Below, in pieces: positions 1 to 9,254 of a DNA stretch of 20,825 bases (position 1 is its first letter; each line of letters opens with the position of its first letter). The notes beneath the pieces are model-generated. The model did no database searches. It was not told the DNA's origin and saw nothing but the letters and a program-made list of their open reading frames with translations. Location: the NCBI GenBank assembly GCA_003427395.1, contig BFEA01000551.1, positions 945,074 to 965,898 on the forward strand, written 5' to 3'. This DNA comes from Chara braunii (taxonomy: Eukaryota; Streptophyta; Charophyceae; Charales; Characeae). Position numbers and translations under genes: made by a program.

Positions 1-34
1 GGAGGGGGGGAAGGGGGGAGAGAGGGGTGAAGAT

Positions 35-511
35 TCAGAATGGAGGTAGGGAAGGGAAGGGGGCCAAGACCTGAGCGGAGGGGGAGAAGGGGGGAGAGAG
101 TAGATGAAGTAGAGAAAGGAGAGAAACGATAAAAAGGAGAGAAAAACCAAAAAAACGTGCGAAGATGTCCCTGCTGCCATCTTGGCCTCCATTATTGCCC
201 TCACGCGCTATCCATCCAAACACCTCCTCCAGCCAACCCAAATCAGCAAGGAGAAAGCACAAGCAAAGGCAACCGGCAAGAAAGAGCGACACGAAGCGGA
301 TGGTAGCGGCAATGAGCGAGGCAAAACCCTTGGTCGAAGCATGCAGGAGCACCGTTTCGGAGAGGCAGGCGGCGAAGAGCAGACCCGCCACCGCAAGGTT
401 GGGAAGCAGGGCGAAAAAAAGCACGAGAGCTAGGTATGCGCTAAGCGTTGGCGAGCGGGGGCGGTAGCGGGACATGGTGATCGCGACGGGGCAAGTCGCT
501 TCGCACTGCAT
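35..511 (-). other. Hydrophobic reading frame in the left repeat (doubtful gene)
   Basis: A 158-codon frame holds two long hydrophobic stretches (roughly residues 25-50 and 60-95) that would be predicted as membrane helices. The right repeat has the same two segments with few amino-acid differences (7755-8099), but small insertions (net 7 bases near 205-230) put the C-terminal parts in different frames. No family is recognised. Pyrimidine-rich DNA often gives false hydrophobic frames, so coding is uncertain. Confidence 0.2.
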
Positions 512-847
512 GGCGAACGTTTGGAGCGCAGGGGGACGGGATCACAGGTGCGCCTGACACCAGGAGCGTTACCACTTCCTCCTGCTCAAGTCGTTCCTCC
601 TCCTGGTCCCACTTAGCAAAAAAATCCATTCCGCCCACCGCAACGCAAAATTCTCCTGCAAAACCGAATCGTCGCTCGTTCCAAGTACTACCGGAGCCGG
701 TTATCGTCTGATAGGCCGATGAATAGTTCTACCGTCACTAAATCCTAATATAGTCACCGCTCAGCCCTGTTTAGCATGCTTCCAACGAAAGCTTCCTACT
801 CCATCCATACGCTTAGTGCGCCTATCCGACGGTTACCGAGAAGAATC

Positions 848-930
848 TTTAAGCTAAAAAGCTCACCAAAAGAAAAAAAGGAAAAAAAAAAAAAGGAAAA
901 AAAAAGAAAAGAAAGAAAGAAAGAAAGAAT
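848..930. repeat. A-rich/(GAAA)n tract
   Basis: Nearly pure A/G low-complexity DNA ending in GAAA repeats. The counterpart in the right repeat is 8399-8477, with a longer GAAA run there, as expected for a slipping microsatellite. Confidence 0.8.
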
Positions 931-1077
931 CGTAAAGTGGTAACAACAAGGGAGCCGCTCGAAAGCACATCGTTCGCTGGCCCGTGGTGAGCTGGGTCGT
1001 GGGAAGCGAAAACCCCAGGGTTTCAGGATACCTATTGGTCTATCCAAAGGGGCTCACCGTTGCCGGGGCACTTATTA

Positions 1078-1266
1078 TCAGAAAAACGGAAAAACAGAGA
1101 AAAAGGTGAAAAAAAGGCGAAAACTGGAGAAAAGAAAAAGGAAAAGAAAAAGGAAAAAGAAAAAGGAAAAAGAAAAAGGAAAAAGAAAAAGATAAAAAAA
1201 AGCAAAAAGAAAAAAGAAGAAAAGAAGAAAAAAAGGGGGAAAAAAAGAAAAAAAAAGAAAAAAAAC
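1078..1266. repeat. Purine-only A-rich low-complexity tract
   Basis: About 190 bases of almost only A and G, in blocks such as AAAAGGAA and AAAAAGAA. It gives lysine/glutamate-rich false frames on the plus strand and phenylalanine/leucine-rich ones on the minus strand, none believable. The diverged counterpart is 8698-8860. Confidence 0.8.
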
Positions 1267-1350
1267 TGAAGCAAGGGGGGTTCGTGTTTTCGCGGGGGCG
1301 ACCCTTCCGCCATCAGCCTTTCGCCCATCCCGTCATCGCGTTTATAGTCA

Positions 1351-1369
1351 TATGCGCGCGCGCGCGTGT

Positions 1370-1402
<33 letters not shown>
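1351..1402. repeat. (CG)n(GT)n microsatellite at the repeat boundary
   Basis: A short alternating CG run passes into a GT run of about 35 bases. Similarity between the two 1.4-kb repeats ends exactly at the far side of this run, and the same microsatellite ends the right copy at 8977. Confidence 0.9.
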
Positions 1403-1582
1403 ACCCATCGCGTTCCCTCCAAGGGATGTCTGGGACCGAGGGATCCGGCTGCCCGGAGAACAACCGACCCCTTAGGTCCAACCATCCCCCGGACACCGAA
1501 CACACACAACCACGCACCTACACAAACACAGACACAGATACATTGGTTAGTCCATAAACGCGTGAAGATTAGTCAAAGCCTC
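1403..1582 (-). other. 3' flank of the reverse transcriptase gene
   Basis: On the minus strand this lies between the terminal TGA of the reverse transcriptase frame and the CA microsatellite of the left repeat. It holds a GT/TG-rich run (about 1497-1545) and no frame of interest. It is probably the 3' untranslated part of the element; no polyadenylation signal was identified. Confidence 0.45.
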
Positions 1583-3766
1583 TCAAATCACATGCACAGA
1601 CAACTTGCCCGGTTGGTAGAGGTGGATATTCCGCAGGGTCTTCTTAACTACTCTCCAGCAGGAGTCGTTGGCGAAACCATTCTCCTCCATTGCTGCAACC
1701 ACCTTCGCAATCTCGTTGGCAGCGTCTTCTGGTTCTGAACAGAGTAGGAGGATCTGCGCAACCTACGCAGTGATGATCTAAAGCAACTGCTTGACACTCC
1801 TGTTGGACTTATACCTGATGAATTGGCACGGAGAAAAGCCCAGTCCGCTGCGCTTATCATGCCTTTTGGTTGCGTAGGATCCCGCGATCGGGGAGGTGAC
1901 CGTGATGGTGAGACTGAGGAAGTTAGCAATGCGACCGCACCCTTCCTCCTTCAGCGCCGTGTTCTCCTTGATCTCGATGAAGTCCTCCGGGTAGATCCAG
2001 CATGGGTCCCCCGCCTCTCTTTCGCCCTTCTTGCGCAAAAAACTGCCGATGACAGCATTGTTGATTGCCCCCAGGTCGTCAATGTATCTGAACGTGCAAT
2101 CAAAGCACGGGATCAGATGGGCATTCCCGGTATCCGCCAACCTCATCATGGCGTGATATTCATACTTAAAAAAGTATATATCACACCAGATCGGGGAGCA
2201 AGCCAGTCCCATAGGAATCCCCTTCACCTGCCTCCAAACGTAGTCCCCCATGCGCAATACGCTATTGGCCACACACCAGTCCGAGAGCCAGCAAATGTCA
2301 CGTTCCCTGAATAGCAGCGTACCCTCCTCCTCCGGTTGCTCATTGTCCTCCCATGAAGGCCATATCCCGCCATGCTGTCCAAACCTGATGCGGATGGCAT
2401 GGCAGGAACTTCTCTCCCTTCGAATTTGCATCACGCACTGTACGTAAAACCTGACCGCCGCGGGAAGACTCTCCTCCGAACCGTCCGTAGGGATAGTCTC
2501 GAAGCATCTGGTGATGTCGGCCGTAAACACCGAGTAAACCTTCTCTGGAAGGTTAGCATGGAATTCGCCCACCGAGGCTATGGCCCACCAGAGATTTGGC
2601 CTGACTCTATACCGCTCCTCCACTTCCAAGCTTCTCTCTTGACAAAAGACCTGCGCCAGCGGAAGCAGGAACCTCCGCAAACAGGCACAGACCTCCGCGG
2701 CAGGGGAGATGATGGTGTTGGCAGTGTTTGTGATCCAACGGAAAGTCCCCTTGTGTGCTTTGAGAACCGTCATGAGGTACGGGAGTGCTGCTGGCACGGT
2801 GGGGAGCGCGGGCAGAGCAGAGAGTTCGCCACGTATACGTGCGATGACGACCGCAGGCGGTACGCTGATGCTGGCGAATTCGGGACCGGAGAGCCTCTGG
2901 AATGCTAGCTTCCGCACGAAGTTCTTGCACACAAAGGCCGGAGTGTTGGGCGCCTTGTCTGTGGGCCAGATAAGGAATCTGCCCGTTATGAATTTCAGCT
3001 CCCTCTTGACAGCCGGGTGCTCGAACGGTTCGGCAGCAACATGCCTGTGCTTTGCTTTGTACTTCTCCATCTTTGCCTTCGCTTTCTTCATAATGACCCT
3101 TCGAAGAAACGACTTGGTAGAGGCATTGAGGTCGCTCAGCTCCATTACCCGTGCGAATAGTTCGTCCAGACAGTTCCCCAGCTCGACGCTCGCCTCCTCC
3201 ACATCCAAGGCCATGCACGGGATATGGTTGAGGCCAGCCCTGATGATGCCCTGCAGAAGCGGGCTATCCGTGATTGATGAGTCCACCGTAATAACGTGCG
3301 TGCAACCCTCATTCTCGAGCAACTCAATCGACCAATTGCTGCGCATGTCCATGTATCTCCGTGACCTGCAAGGACACTGCTCCGGATGGAAGCTTTCCAT
3401 CCACTGCGCCACGTCGAACTAGCAGAATGTCTCCGCCGGCCTGCACAACTTGGAGGCTATTTTAGGATTATAAGTCCAACCGATCCTGGTGCGCTCTTGC
3501 CAAGTTGCCGTATCATCGCCGATCACCTTGCTGAGCACCTCATTCACCAGCCTCCTGACAGAAAGTGGTTCCATTACGCGACTAGTGTACTTCACGTGCA
3601 GGAATGTGTCGCAGTTAGATTTCTGCCTCTCCCATGCCCTCCTACCATTAGGGAGCGTGATCATCAGGCCCGGAGCGTTCACCCATTCGCTCGGATCCTG
3701 CGCAGCAATACACAATAGTACAGGACACAGAGTATGTGTCAGGGGGGTAAAAAAAGAAATCACCAT
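1583..3766 (-). CDS. Reverse transcriptase of a Penelope-like/YIDD-type retroelement (ORF2), interrupted by three TAG codons
   Basis: The frame runs from an ATG in good context (CACCATGG) at 3766 to TGA at 1585-1583. It contains three in-frame TAGs (3421-3419, 1780-1778, 1765-1763) and no TAA or TGA inside. The longest open piece, 3412-1778 (544 codons), shows a YKAKHRH / FEHPAVKREL stretch, TDKAPNTPAFVCK, an acidic motif FTADITRCFETI (Asp near residue 299), KGIPMGLACSP (near 398-406) and FRYIDDLGAINN (catalytic Asp pair 445-446, codon at 2080). The tail FIRYKSNRSVKQ fits the C-terminus of the same RT group. Past the last two TAGs the frame still reads sensibly (ILLLCSEPEDAANEIAKVV) to the TGA. 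There is no RNase H, integrase or GIY-YIG domain. Placement among Penelope-like elements is from motif memory and moderate; the RT call is firm. The N-terminus may instead begin at an acceptor-like CTGCGCAG near 3705. Confidence 0.85.
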
Positions 3767-4149
3767 GGTGAAGTGATGCACCAGTGCAGAAAACCGATCG
3801 GCCACGCAGGTGTAACGGTAAAGGTACCAGCTCAGGTGGCGATTGAGAAATAATTAGAAAATAATCGGACATGTGTCAGGGGGGAGAAACAAAGGGAGCG
3901 GAGGGGGGCGAGAGAGAGGAACGGAGTAGTATCGCCGGCCTAGGCTCTTGCCAAGCGTCTGCTAGCGGCAATGCCACCCCTGCCCCTGCCTCTTCCGCCG
4001 GCGTTCTTCCTGTTCTTCCTCGCAGGGTGGGTGAGCATTGATTGAGCAGAGTCGCCCGACTACATGTGGATTACCGGTGGGGGAGTGAGACCTCTGATAA
4101 TCATTTGAGGGCGTTGAACAGAAGGGAGCGGTGAGGTGAGTACAGGCAT
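3767..4149. other. Spacer between ORF1 and ORF2, with a short direct repeat
   Basis: About 380 bases separate the TGA of ORF1 from the proposed ORF2 start. A 14-base direct repeat, ATGTGTCAGGGGGG, sits at about 3734 and 3870. The rest is unremarkable; a reading-frame extension of ORF2 to 3853 lacks an ATG. Confidence 0.5.
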
Positions 4150-5765
4150 TCAAGTGGTTGATGATGGGGCCACCTGCTGGCCTCCCGATGGAGGGGTCTC
4201 GTCAGCAAGGTCTCTCGGTAAGGGGGCGCCACCTGGCGGGCCGATGCCGGTGGCCGCAGCCACGGGTCGCTGCCGGGGGGAAGGAGGAGGAGGGGGAGGA
4301 GGAGGAGGAGGAGGAGGAGGGGGAGGAGGAGCCGGAGGGGCATCATTTGCGGGCTGGGCCCTTCTAAAGTTGAGAGTGGTCTGCCCAGGAATCTGTGTCG
4401 CGCTGCCTCGTTTCTGTGCCACAGCTTGTGGAGAGCTGAGTGGAACCCTCGATGGTCTCTCGGGAATCCGGGTGGGGAGCATGATGCGCGCCAGCATGGC
4501 GGGAATCGGGTAGCTCCAGAGGCGGTCCTCCTTGAGCACGCCTTCCACATTCAAGGTCCCATCCGCCTCAAGCTCCTTCACGATTCCCATCATCAGATCC
4601 CTGAGAAAGTGGAATCCGATGGCGGCTAGCGCCCCGTCCCTCTAGGTGGTTCGGAGATAGTGAATGAGCATCGAAGTGCGCACCTTGATTGATGACAAAG
4701 TCGCAAACAGGACGTCACGATGTGCTAATAGGAACCTGATGGCGTGATCGAACCAGAGAGGGGTGTCCCCACAATCCCTATTCCTCTCCTTCTTACATTT
4801 GCACTTCAGGTATGGCCTCCCCACACTCCAAATCTTTCTGAGGGTCCTTAGATCGGTCTTCCCTTCCTGCCTAATACCCTTCTGCCACATTCCCGAATTA
4901 GTTTCTCCGCACTTATCCGGGTCCAATTCGCGCATAGGGGGAAATTTCAGGTCCTGCGGATCCAGTGGGTTGACTTTCCCACAATACTTCAGCTTGCCCT
5001 TCAGTATCTGTACCCTGCAGAGCTTGACCTGTTCATCGTTGACGTTGCCTAAAAACTGAAGTGCTCGGATAGAGATTGGTGCAAGATGGTTGAAGGTATC
5101 CATCTTCCAAATAGCGTGCCTAAACCCGTGGACGTATGTTCGATCCAGCACGCAGATGCAAGCGGGGCAAAGGCCGTGTACAGGTCGCGCTCAGAAGCAT
5201 CAGCGTTACCCCTACTTGACATGAGCGGGGAGTCCTGCATGGCGGCTGTAATGGCAGCAATTGCTTGCTCAATCTCCGCCCTCTCTTCTTCTTCGATCGC
5301 AAGATCGTCGCATCGCCCCGTGGGGGTGTTCTAGGGGTTAGGGGAGTTATGAGCATGTACGGCAAGTACACGACCCTCCAGGTGTGAGTCATCCACCCCC
5401 CAGATGTTGAGGAAGATCTGTTCGACCCTCGCCGCCCTTCCTCCGAGCTCCCTGCATTCCTTCATGTATTCGCGCTTTCTCAATTCGAGCTTCTCACAAA
5501 GGGTTCCCAGCTCATCAGCGAAATCATTCCTACTACGCTCCCATGCTCCGACAAGAACGACGAGATCGCTAAAACCTATCATCTCAAAAAAATGAGGGTA
5601 GTTGCCGGAATCCCATTTCCCCTTGATTGCATCGACGACCCCCGGATTAACACACGTGAATAGCGCCTGCGTAGGCCTAGCAGGGGGCGCACATTCCCTC
5701 AACCACGGGAAGCGGTGTGTGATTTCATTCCACCAGCCCCCAGGAAACGCCTCCTTGAGGGGAGG
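4150..5765 (-). CDS. ORF1 of the same retroelement, broken or spliced; function unknown
   Basis: Three open pieces on the minus strand line up as one protein. Piece one (from at least 5702, frame open from 5816) ends at TAG 5333-5331 and holds a charged heptad-like stretch, CEKLELRKREYMKECREL, that looks coiled-coil. The same frame continues past this TAG (LAIEEEERAEIEQAIAAI) to about 5155, where a one-base shift joins piece two (5151-4642), with Cys pairs in YLKCKCKKERNRDC. After TAG 4644-4642 that frame runs on through LMMGIVKELEADGTLNVEG to a polyproline block encoded at about 4275-4330, and ends at TGA 4152-4150. Both TAGs could be 3' splice sites: CCTAACCCCTAG before 5331, and CCGAACCACCTAG before 4642 with an AAG/GTGCGC donor at 4683, a 42-base phase-0 intron. 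No ATG is seen at the N-terminus; an acceptor-like CGCCTGCAG at 5766 suggests an upstream exon. Coiled-coil upstream ORFs occur in some Penelope-like elements; the role here is inferred only from position. Confidence 0.55.
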
Positions 5766-7429
5766 CTGCAGGCGAGATGAGCGATGGTGGGAAAAACGGA
5801 TTAGCGAAGGGGGTGTTCAGCCGGTAATATCCGCGAAAAAGATTTAAAAAAACGGAATCGGGAAGAGGTAGACGAGGAGGAGAGGGATGTGCGGTGAAAG
5901 GAGGAGTGCGGACGTCAACATTTGGGAGGGGTATACATAGGATCTGGTGGGCGGGGGTGGGGGCAGAGGGGGAGGGGGGAGGGGGGACAGGTTCACGAGG
6001 GAAATACCAGTGAGGGATTGGAAATACAACAGTTGGGGACACAACAAGGGAAGAACACGAACATAACACGTTAACAAGATCATTCCAAAAAACAGAGACG
6101 GAGCTGGCATCAAGGCAAATTCACCATTACCCAGACTTTTGTAATTTTCCACTGCAAACATCGCGGCTCACTTTCTCCGTTTTCTCAACAATTTTCAATC
6201 GTCACCCTTCCAACGCTCAGACAACCTCAGGCTAACCCTATGGCCACGACTATCACCCTAGTCCACGCGACGGCGCACAAGGAGCATCATAATGGTGGGG
6301 CCCACAGTGCGGTTGGGGAGGGCACCCCCCAACAGCGCCGATCGAGGACACTCGTCCTCCTTAGTGTGTAGCATGTGCATGTCACATGAGAGACGTACGT
6401 GTACAATACTTCATATCTGTACAACTCCGACCTCAACTGTTGGCACACTGGGGGCAGGATGCAAAGCGCGGAGGCGATTTCAAACGCGGCAGGGTAAAGC
6501 CCATTTGTATGCCCAGTTGTGGTATAAGCCGTTTTGCCAAAGGAGGATAGGCAGGCGACAGTAGCGCAGGACGAAAGCGAGGGGGGCGATGGGAATCCGC
6601 TGTTCAGGGCGCGTCCATACATCCGCAAGCGCTCATTCCATTAGTATGCTTTTGCAAAAGAAAAAAGGAAAAAAAGGGGGGGAAAAAAAGGGGGCAAAGA
6701 AAAAAGACAAAGAAAAAAGAAAAAAGAAAAATGAAAAGAAAGAAAAACGATTCCAATTCTCGAAAAACCATTTCAAGTACTCATACCCCAACATTCCAGT
6801 GGCTCAAACGGAAGTACAAAACGAAGGGAGAGACGCATGGAGATGTTCGGAAGGGAGGAGAAGAGGAGATAGGGGCGAGGGAAAAAGGACGAGGAAGAGG
6901 GGCGAGGGGAAAGGTGCGGAAGTGAGGAAGAGGGAGATGAAGGTGATAAAGAGGAAGAAAACGGAGAAGCCGAAGACAAAGAGGAAGGATAAGAAGAGAA
7001 GTGAGGAAGCGGCAAGAAGAGGGATGGAGAGAAGAAGAGAGGGAAAAAAGGAAGAGGGAAGTATTATCGAAACCAGGTGTGCAGGCATTTGATAAAACCA
7101 TTCATTGTATACGCAAAAAAAACAAACCATTGATACAATCAGCAACAGTAAGCGCAACTTTATAAAGCGAAAAAAATGCTGACGCCACAACATACCACGC
7201 CCTGTTTTGTTGCTGAGATCCGAGTCTGTTCGTAGACCGAAGAAACGAAAAGAAGGAAAAAAAGGAAGATAGACGGACCATAGACGGGGGGAGGTTCTCG
7301 TAGGAAGGGAAGGGAGAAGGACAAAGGAAGAAAAAAAGAAAAGAAGAAGCCCTGCTCTAGCTCTGTCCTCCAGGTCCTACGTGCTCCTGCATCCGCACAG
7401 ACCATCTCGCCAGATTGCAGGGAGGGTGT
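5766..7429. other. Non-coding stretch upstream of ORF1, with a purine-rich block
   Basis: No convincing gene was seen on either strand. On the minus strand it lies between the right repeat and ORF1, so it would be the 5' untranslated or promoter part of the element. It includes G-rich DNA at 5935-5990, a purine-only low-complexity block at about 6655-7075, and a GC-poor stretch near 7085-7190. Frames through the purine block are lysine/arginine/glutamate false frames. Confidence 0.5.
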
Positions 7430-7436
7430 GGCAAAT

Positions 7437-7484
7437 CCCTGAAGCGCTTTTCTACCCCACGTCACTTGGAGCGTCATCAGAGGG
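7437..7484 (-). ncRNA. Hammerhead-ribozyme-like motif
   Basis: On the minus strand CTGATGA (7480-7474) is followed, after 21 bases that can fold as an imperfect stem II (GCUCC against GGGGU, closing C-A mismatch), by GAAA (7452-7449). A palindromic AAGCGCTT then makes a tiny stem III, the triplet TTC ends at 7441, and AGGG (7440-7437) pairs with the CCCT just before CTGATGA (7484-7481) as stem I. CCAG and CTGG further out could extend stem I. Hammerheads with very small stem III are known in the pseudo-LTRs of Penelope-like elements, and this one lies upstream of ORF1 on the coding strand. The mismatch at the base of stem II is a weakness; activity is not shown. Confidence 0.45.
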
Positions 7485-7754
7485 GGGGCATCTCCTGGGG
7501 GACGAGGTGGGGGAGGAGGAGCACGAGGGGGGGAAAAAAGAAGGGGATGGTGGGTGGGGGGAGGGGGGTGAAGGTTCGGGATGGGGGTAGGGAGGGGAAG
7601 GGGGGCAAAACCCGAGCGGAGGGGGAGAAGGGGGGAGATTGTAGATGAAGTAGAGAAAGGAGAGAAACGATAAAAAGGAGAGAAAACTTTAAGCCAAAAA
7701 AACGTGCGAAGATGTCCCTGCTGCCATCTTGGCCTCCATTATTGCCCTCACGCG

Positions 7755-8099
7755 CTATCCAAACACCTCCAGCCAACCCAAATCAGCAAGCAGAAAGCAC
7801 AGGCAAAGGCAGCCGGCAAGAAAGAGCGACACAAAGCAGATGGTGGCGGCAATGAGTGAGGCAAAACCCTTGGTCGAAGCACGCAGGAGCACCGTTTCGG
7901 AGAGGCAGGCGGCGAAGAGCAGACCCGCCACCGCAAGGTTGGGAAGCAGGGCGAAAAAAAGCACGAGAGCCAGGTATGCGCTAAGCGTAGTCGAGCGGGG
8001 GTGGTAGCGGGGCATGGTGATCGCGGCGGGGCAAGTCGCTTCGCACTGCATGGTGAACGACCGGAGCGCAGGGAGGACGGGATCACAGGTGCGCCTCAC
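7755..8099 (-). other. Hydrophobic reading frame in the right repeat (doubtful gene)
   Basis: A 114-codon frame with an ATG, two hydrophobic segments (roughly residues 40-65 and 75-110) and a TGA stop. It parallels the frame at 35-511 with only a handful of amino-acid changes in the shared part. It could be a small membrane protein carried by the repeat or a by-product of base composition. No family is recognised. Confidence 0.25.
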
Positions 8100-8398
8100 A
8101 CCAGGAGAGTTACCACTTTCTCCTGCTCAAGTCGTTCCTCCTCCTGGTCCCACTCGGCGAAAAAATTCATGCCGCCCACCGCAACGCAAAATTCTCCCGC
8201 AAAACCGGATCGCCGCTCGTTCCAAGTACTACCGGAGCCGGTTATCGTCTGATAGGCCGATGAATAGTTCTACCGTCACTAAATCCTAATATAGTCACCG
8301 CTCAACCCTGTTTAGAATGCTTCCAACGAAAGCTTCCTACTCCATCCATACGCTTAGTGCGCCTATCCGACGGTTACCGAGAAGAATCTATAAGCTAA

Positions 8399-8477
8399 AA
8401 AGCTAACCAAAATAAAAAAAGGAAAAATAAAAAAAGGAAAAAAAGAAAAAAGAAAGAAAGAAAGAAAGAAAGAAAGA
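8399..8477. repeat. A-rich/(GAAA)n tract, right copy
   Basis: Counterpart of 848-930. It ends in a longer run of GAAA units than the left copy. Confidence 0.8.
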
Positions 8478-8697
8478 ATCGTAAAGTGGTAACAACAAGG
8501 GAGCCGCTCGAAAACACATCATTCGCTGGCCCGTGGTGAGGACGAAGGCCAATATCTCTTGGCCCTTCCCGGGAGTGAACCGTTCTCTTGCCCAAGCGCG
8601 TCCCACCCTACTTTCTCTGGGTCGGGGGAAGCGAAAACCCCAGGGTTCCAGGATACCTATTGGTCTATCCAAAGGGGCTCACCATTGCTGGGGCATT

Positions 8698-8860
8698 TAT
8701 TATCAGAAAAACGGAAAAACAGAGAAAAAGGCGAAAAAAAAGGCGAAAAAAGGAAAAAGGAAAAAGGAAAAGAAAAAGGAAAGAGAAAAAAGAAAAAAAG
8801 AAGAAAAGAAGCAAAATAGAAAAAAAGGGGGAAAAAAAGAAAAAAAAAGAAAGAAAAACG
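8698..8860. repeat. Purine-only A-rich tract, right copy
   Basis: Counterpart of 1078-1266, shorter and diverged, made of A with G at irregular steps. Confidence 0.8.
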
Positions 8861-8946
8861 GAAGCAAGGGGGGTTCTTGTTTTCGCGGGGGCGACCCTCC
8901 CGCCATCAGCCTTCCGCCCATCTCGTCATCGCCTGTATAGTCATAT

Positions 8947-8977
8947 GCGCGCGTGTGTGTGTGTGTGTGTGTGTGTG
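8947..8977. repeat. (CG)n(GT)n microsatellite, right copy
   Basis: A CG run passes into a GT run; it closes the right 1.4-kb repeat. Sequence to its right (GGAGGGGGGAGGGG) is unrelated to that at 1403. Confidence 0.9.
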
Positions 8978-9009
8978 GAGGGGGGAGGGGAGGGAGGACC
9001 CCTCCCCCA

Positions 9010-9102
9010 CCAATCAATCAATCAACTAATCAATCAATTAATCAATCAATCAATCAATCAATCAATCAAGCAACCAAGCAACCAAGCAAGCAACCAACCA
9101 AC

Positions 9103-9146
<44 letters not shown>
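9010..9146. repeat. (CAAT)n microsatellite with CAAG/CAAC variants
   Basis: About 135 bases of the tetramer CAAT/AATC, with a central block where CAAG and CAAC replace it. The frames through it are artefacts of the repeat. Confidence 0.95.
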
Positions 9147-9147
<1 letters not shown>

Positions 9148-9206
9148 TTTATTTTTTTATCTATTATTTTTTATTTTTTTGTCACACACCCAAGCAAGCA
9201 AGCATC

Positions 9207-9254
9207 GGTTTGGAGGTGGAAGCGTTGCGTGGTTTGGAGGTGGAAGCGTTGCGT
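9207..9254. repeat. Perfect 24-bp tandem duplication
   Basis: The unit starting GGTTTGGAGGTGGAAGCG occurs twice in a row without a difference (9207-9230 and 9231-9254). Confidence 0.9.

Larger units (their letters stand above)
1..1402 (-). repeat. Left copy of a 1.4-kb long direct repeat (pseudo-LTR-like)
   Basis: This stretch matches 7541-8977 in the same orientation, at roughly 90% identity by eye, up to and including the GT microsatellite where similarity stops. The left end is cut by the window. The copy lacks 76 bp that the right copy has at 8541-8616. It contains G-rich DNA, a hydrophobic minus-strand reading frame, and long A-rich tracts. Direct repeats on both sides of a reverse transcriptase gene that lacks integrase and RNase H are typical of Penelope-like elements, whose partial tandem copies make pseudo-LTRs. 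A segmental duplication is the alternative. Confidence 0.8.
7541..8977 (-). repeat. Right copy of the 1.4-kb long direct repeat
   Basis: Matches 1-1402 in direct orientation; the homology runs off the left window edge in the other copy, so this copy may start further left, perhaps before the hammerhead-like motif. It ends at the GT microsatellite. Compared with the left copy it carries an extra 76 bp (8541-8616) and different lengths of A-rich and GAAA runs. In the best-conserved part (7790-8090 against 250-540) I count about 20 differences in 300 bases, many of them transitions. Confidence 0.8.

Noticed and set aside
1060-1269. Lysine-rich plus-strand frames over purine tracts (also 6589-7092 and 8588-9352)
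   Set aside because: They are translations of A-rich low-complexity DNA and the CAAT microsatellite, with no conserved composition between the repeat copies.
1823-3422. Plus-strand frames of 160-240 codons opposite the reverse transcriptase
   Set aside because: Antisense shadows; the minus strand has clear RT motifs.
1-8977. LTR retrotransposon reading of the long repeats
   Set aside because: No protease, RNase H, integrase, primer-binding site or TG..CA ends were seen, and the RT motifs are not of the LTR class.
9010-9146. CRISPR-like array
   Set aside because: It is a continuous tetranucleotide microsatellite with no spacers, in eukaryotic DNA.
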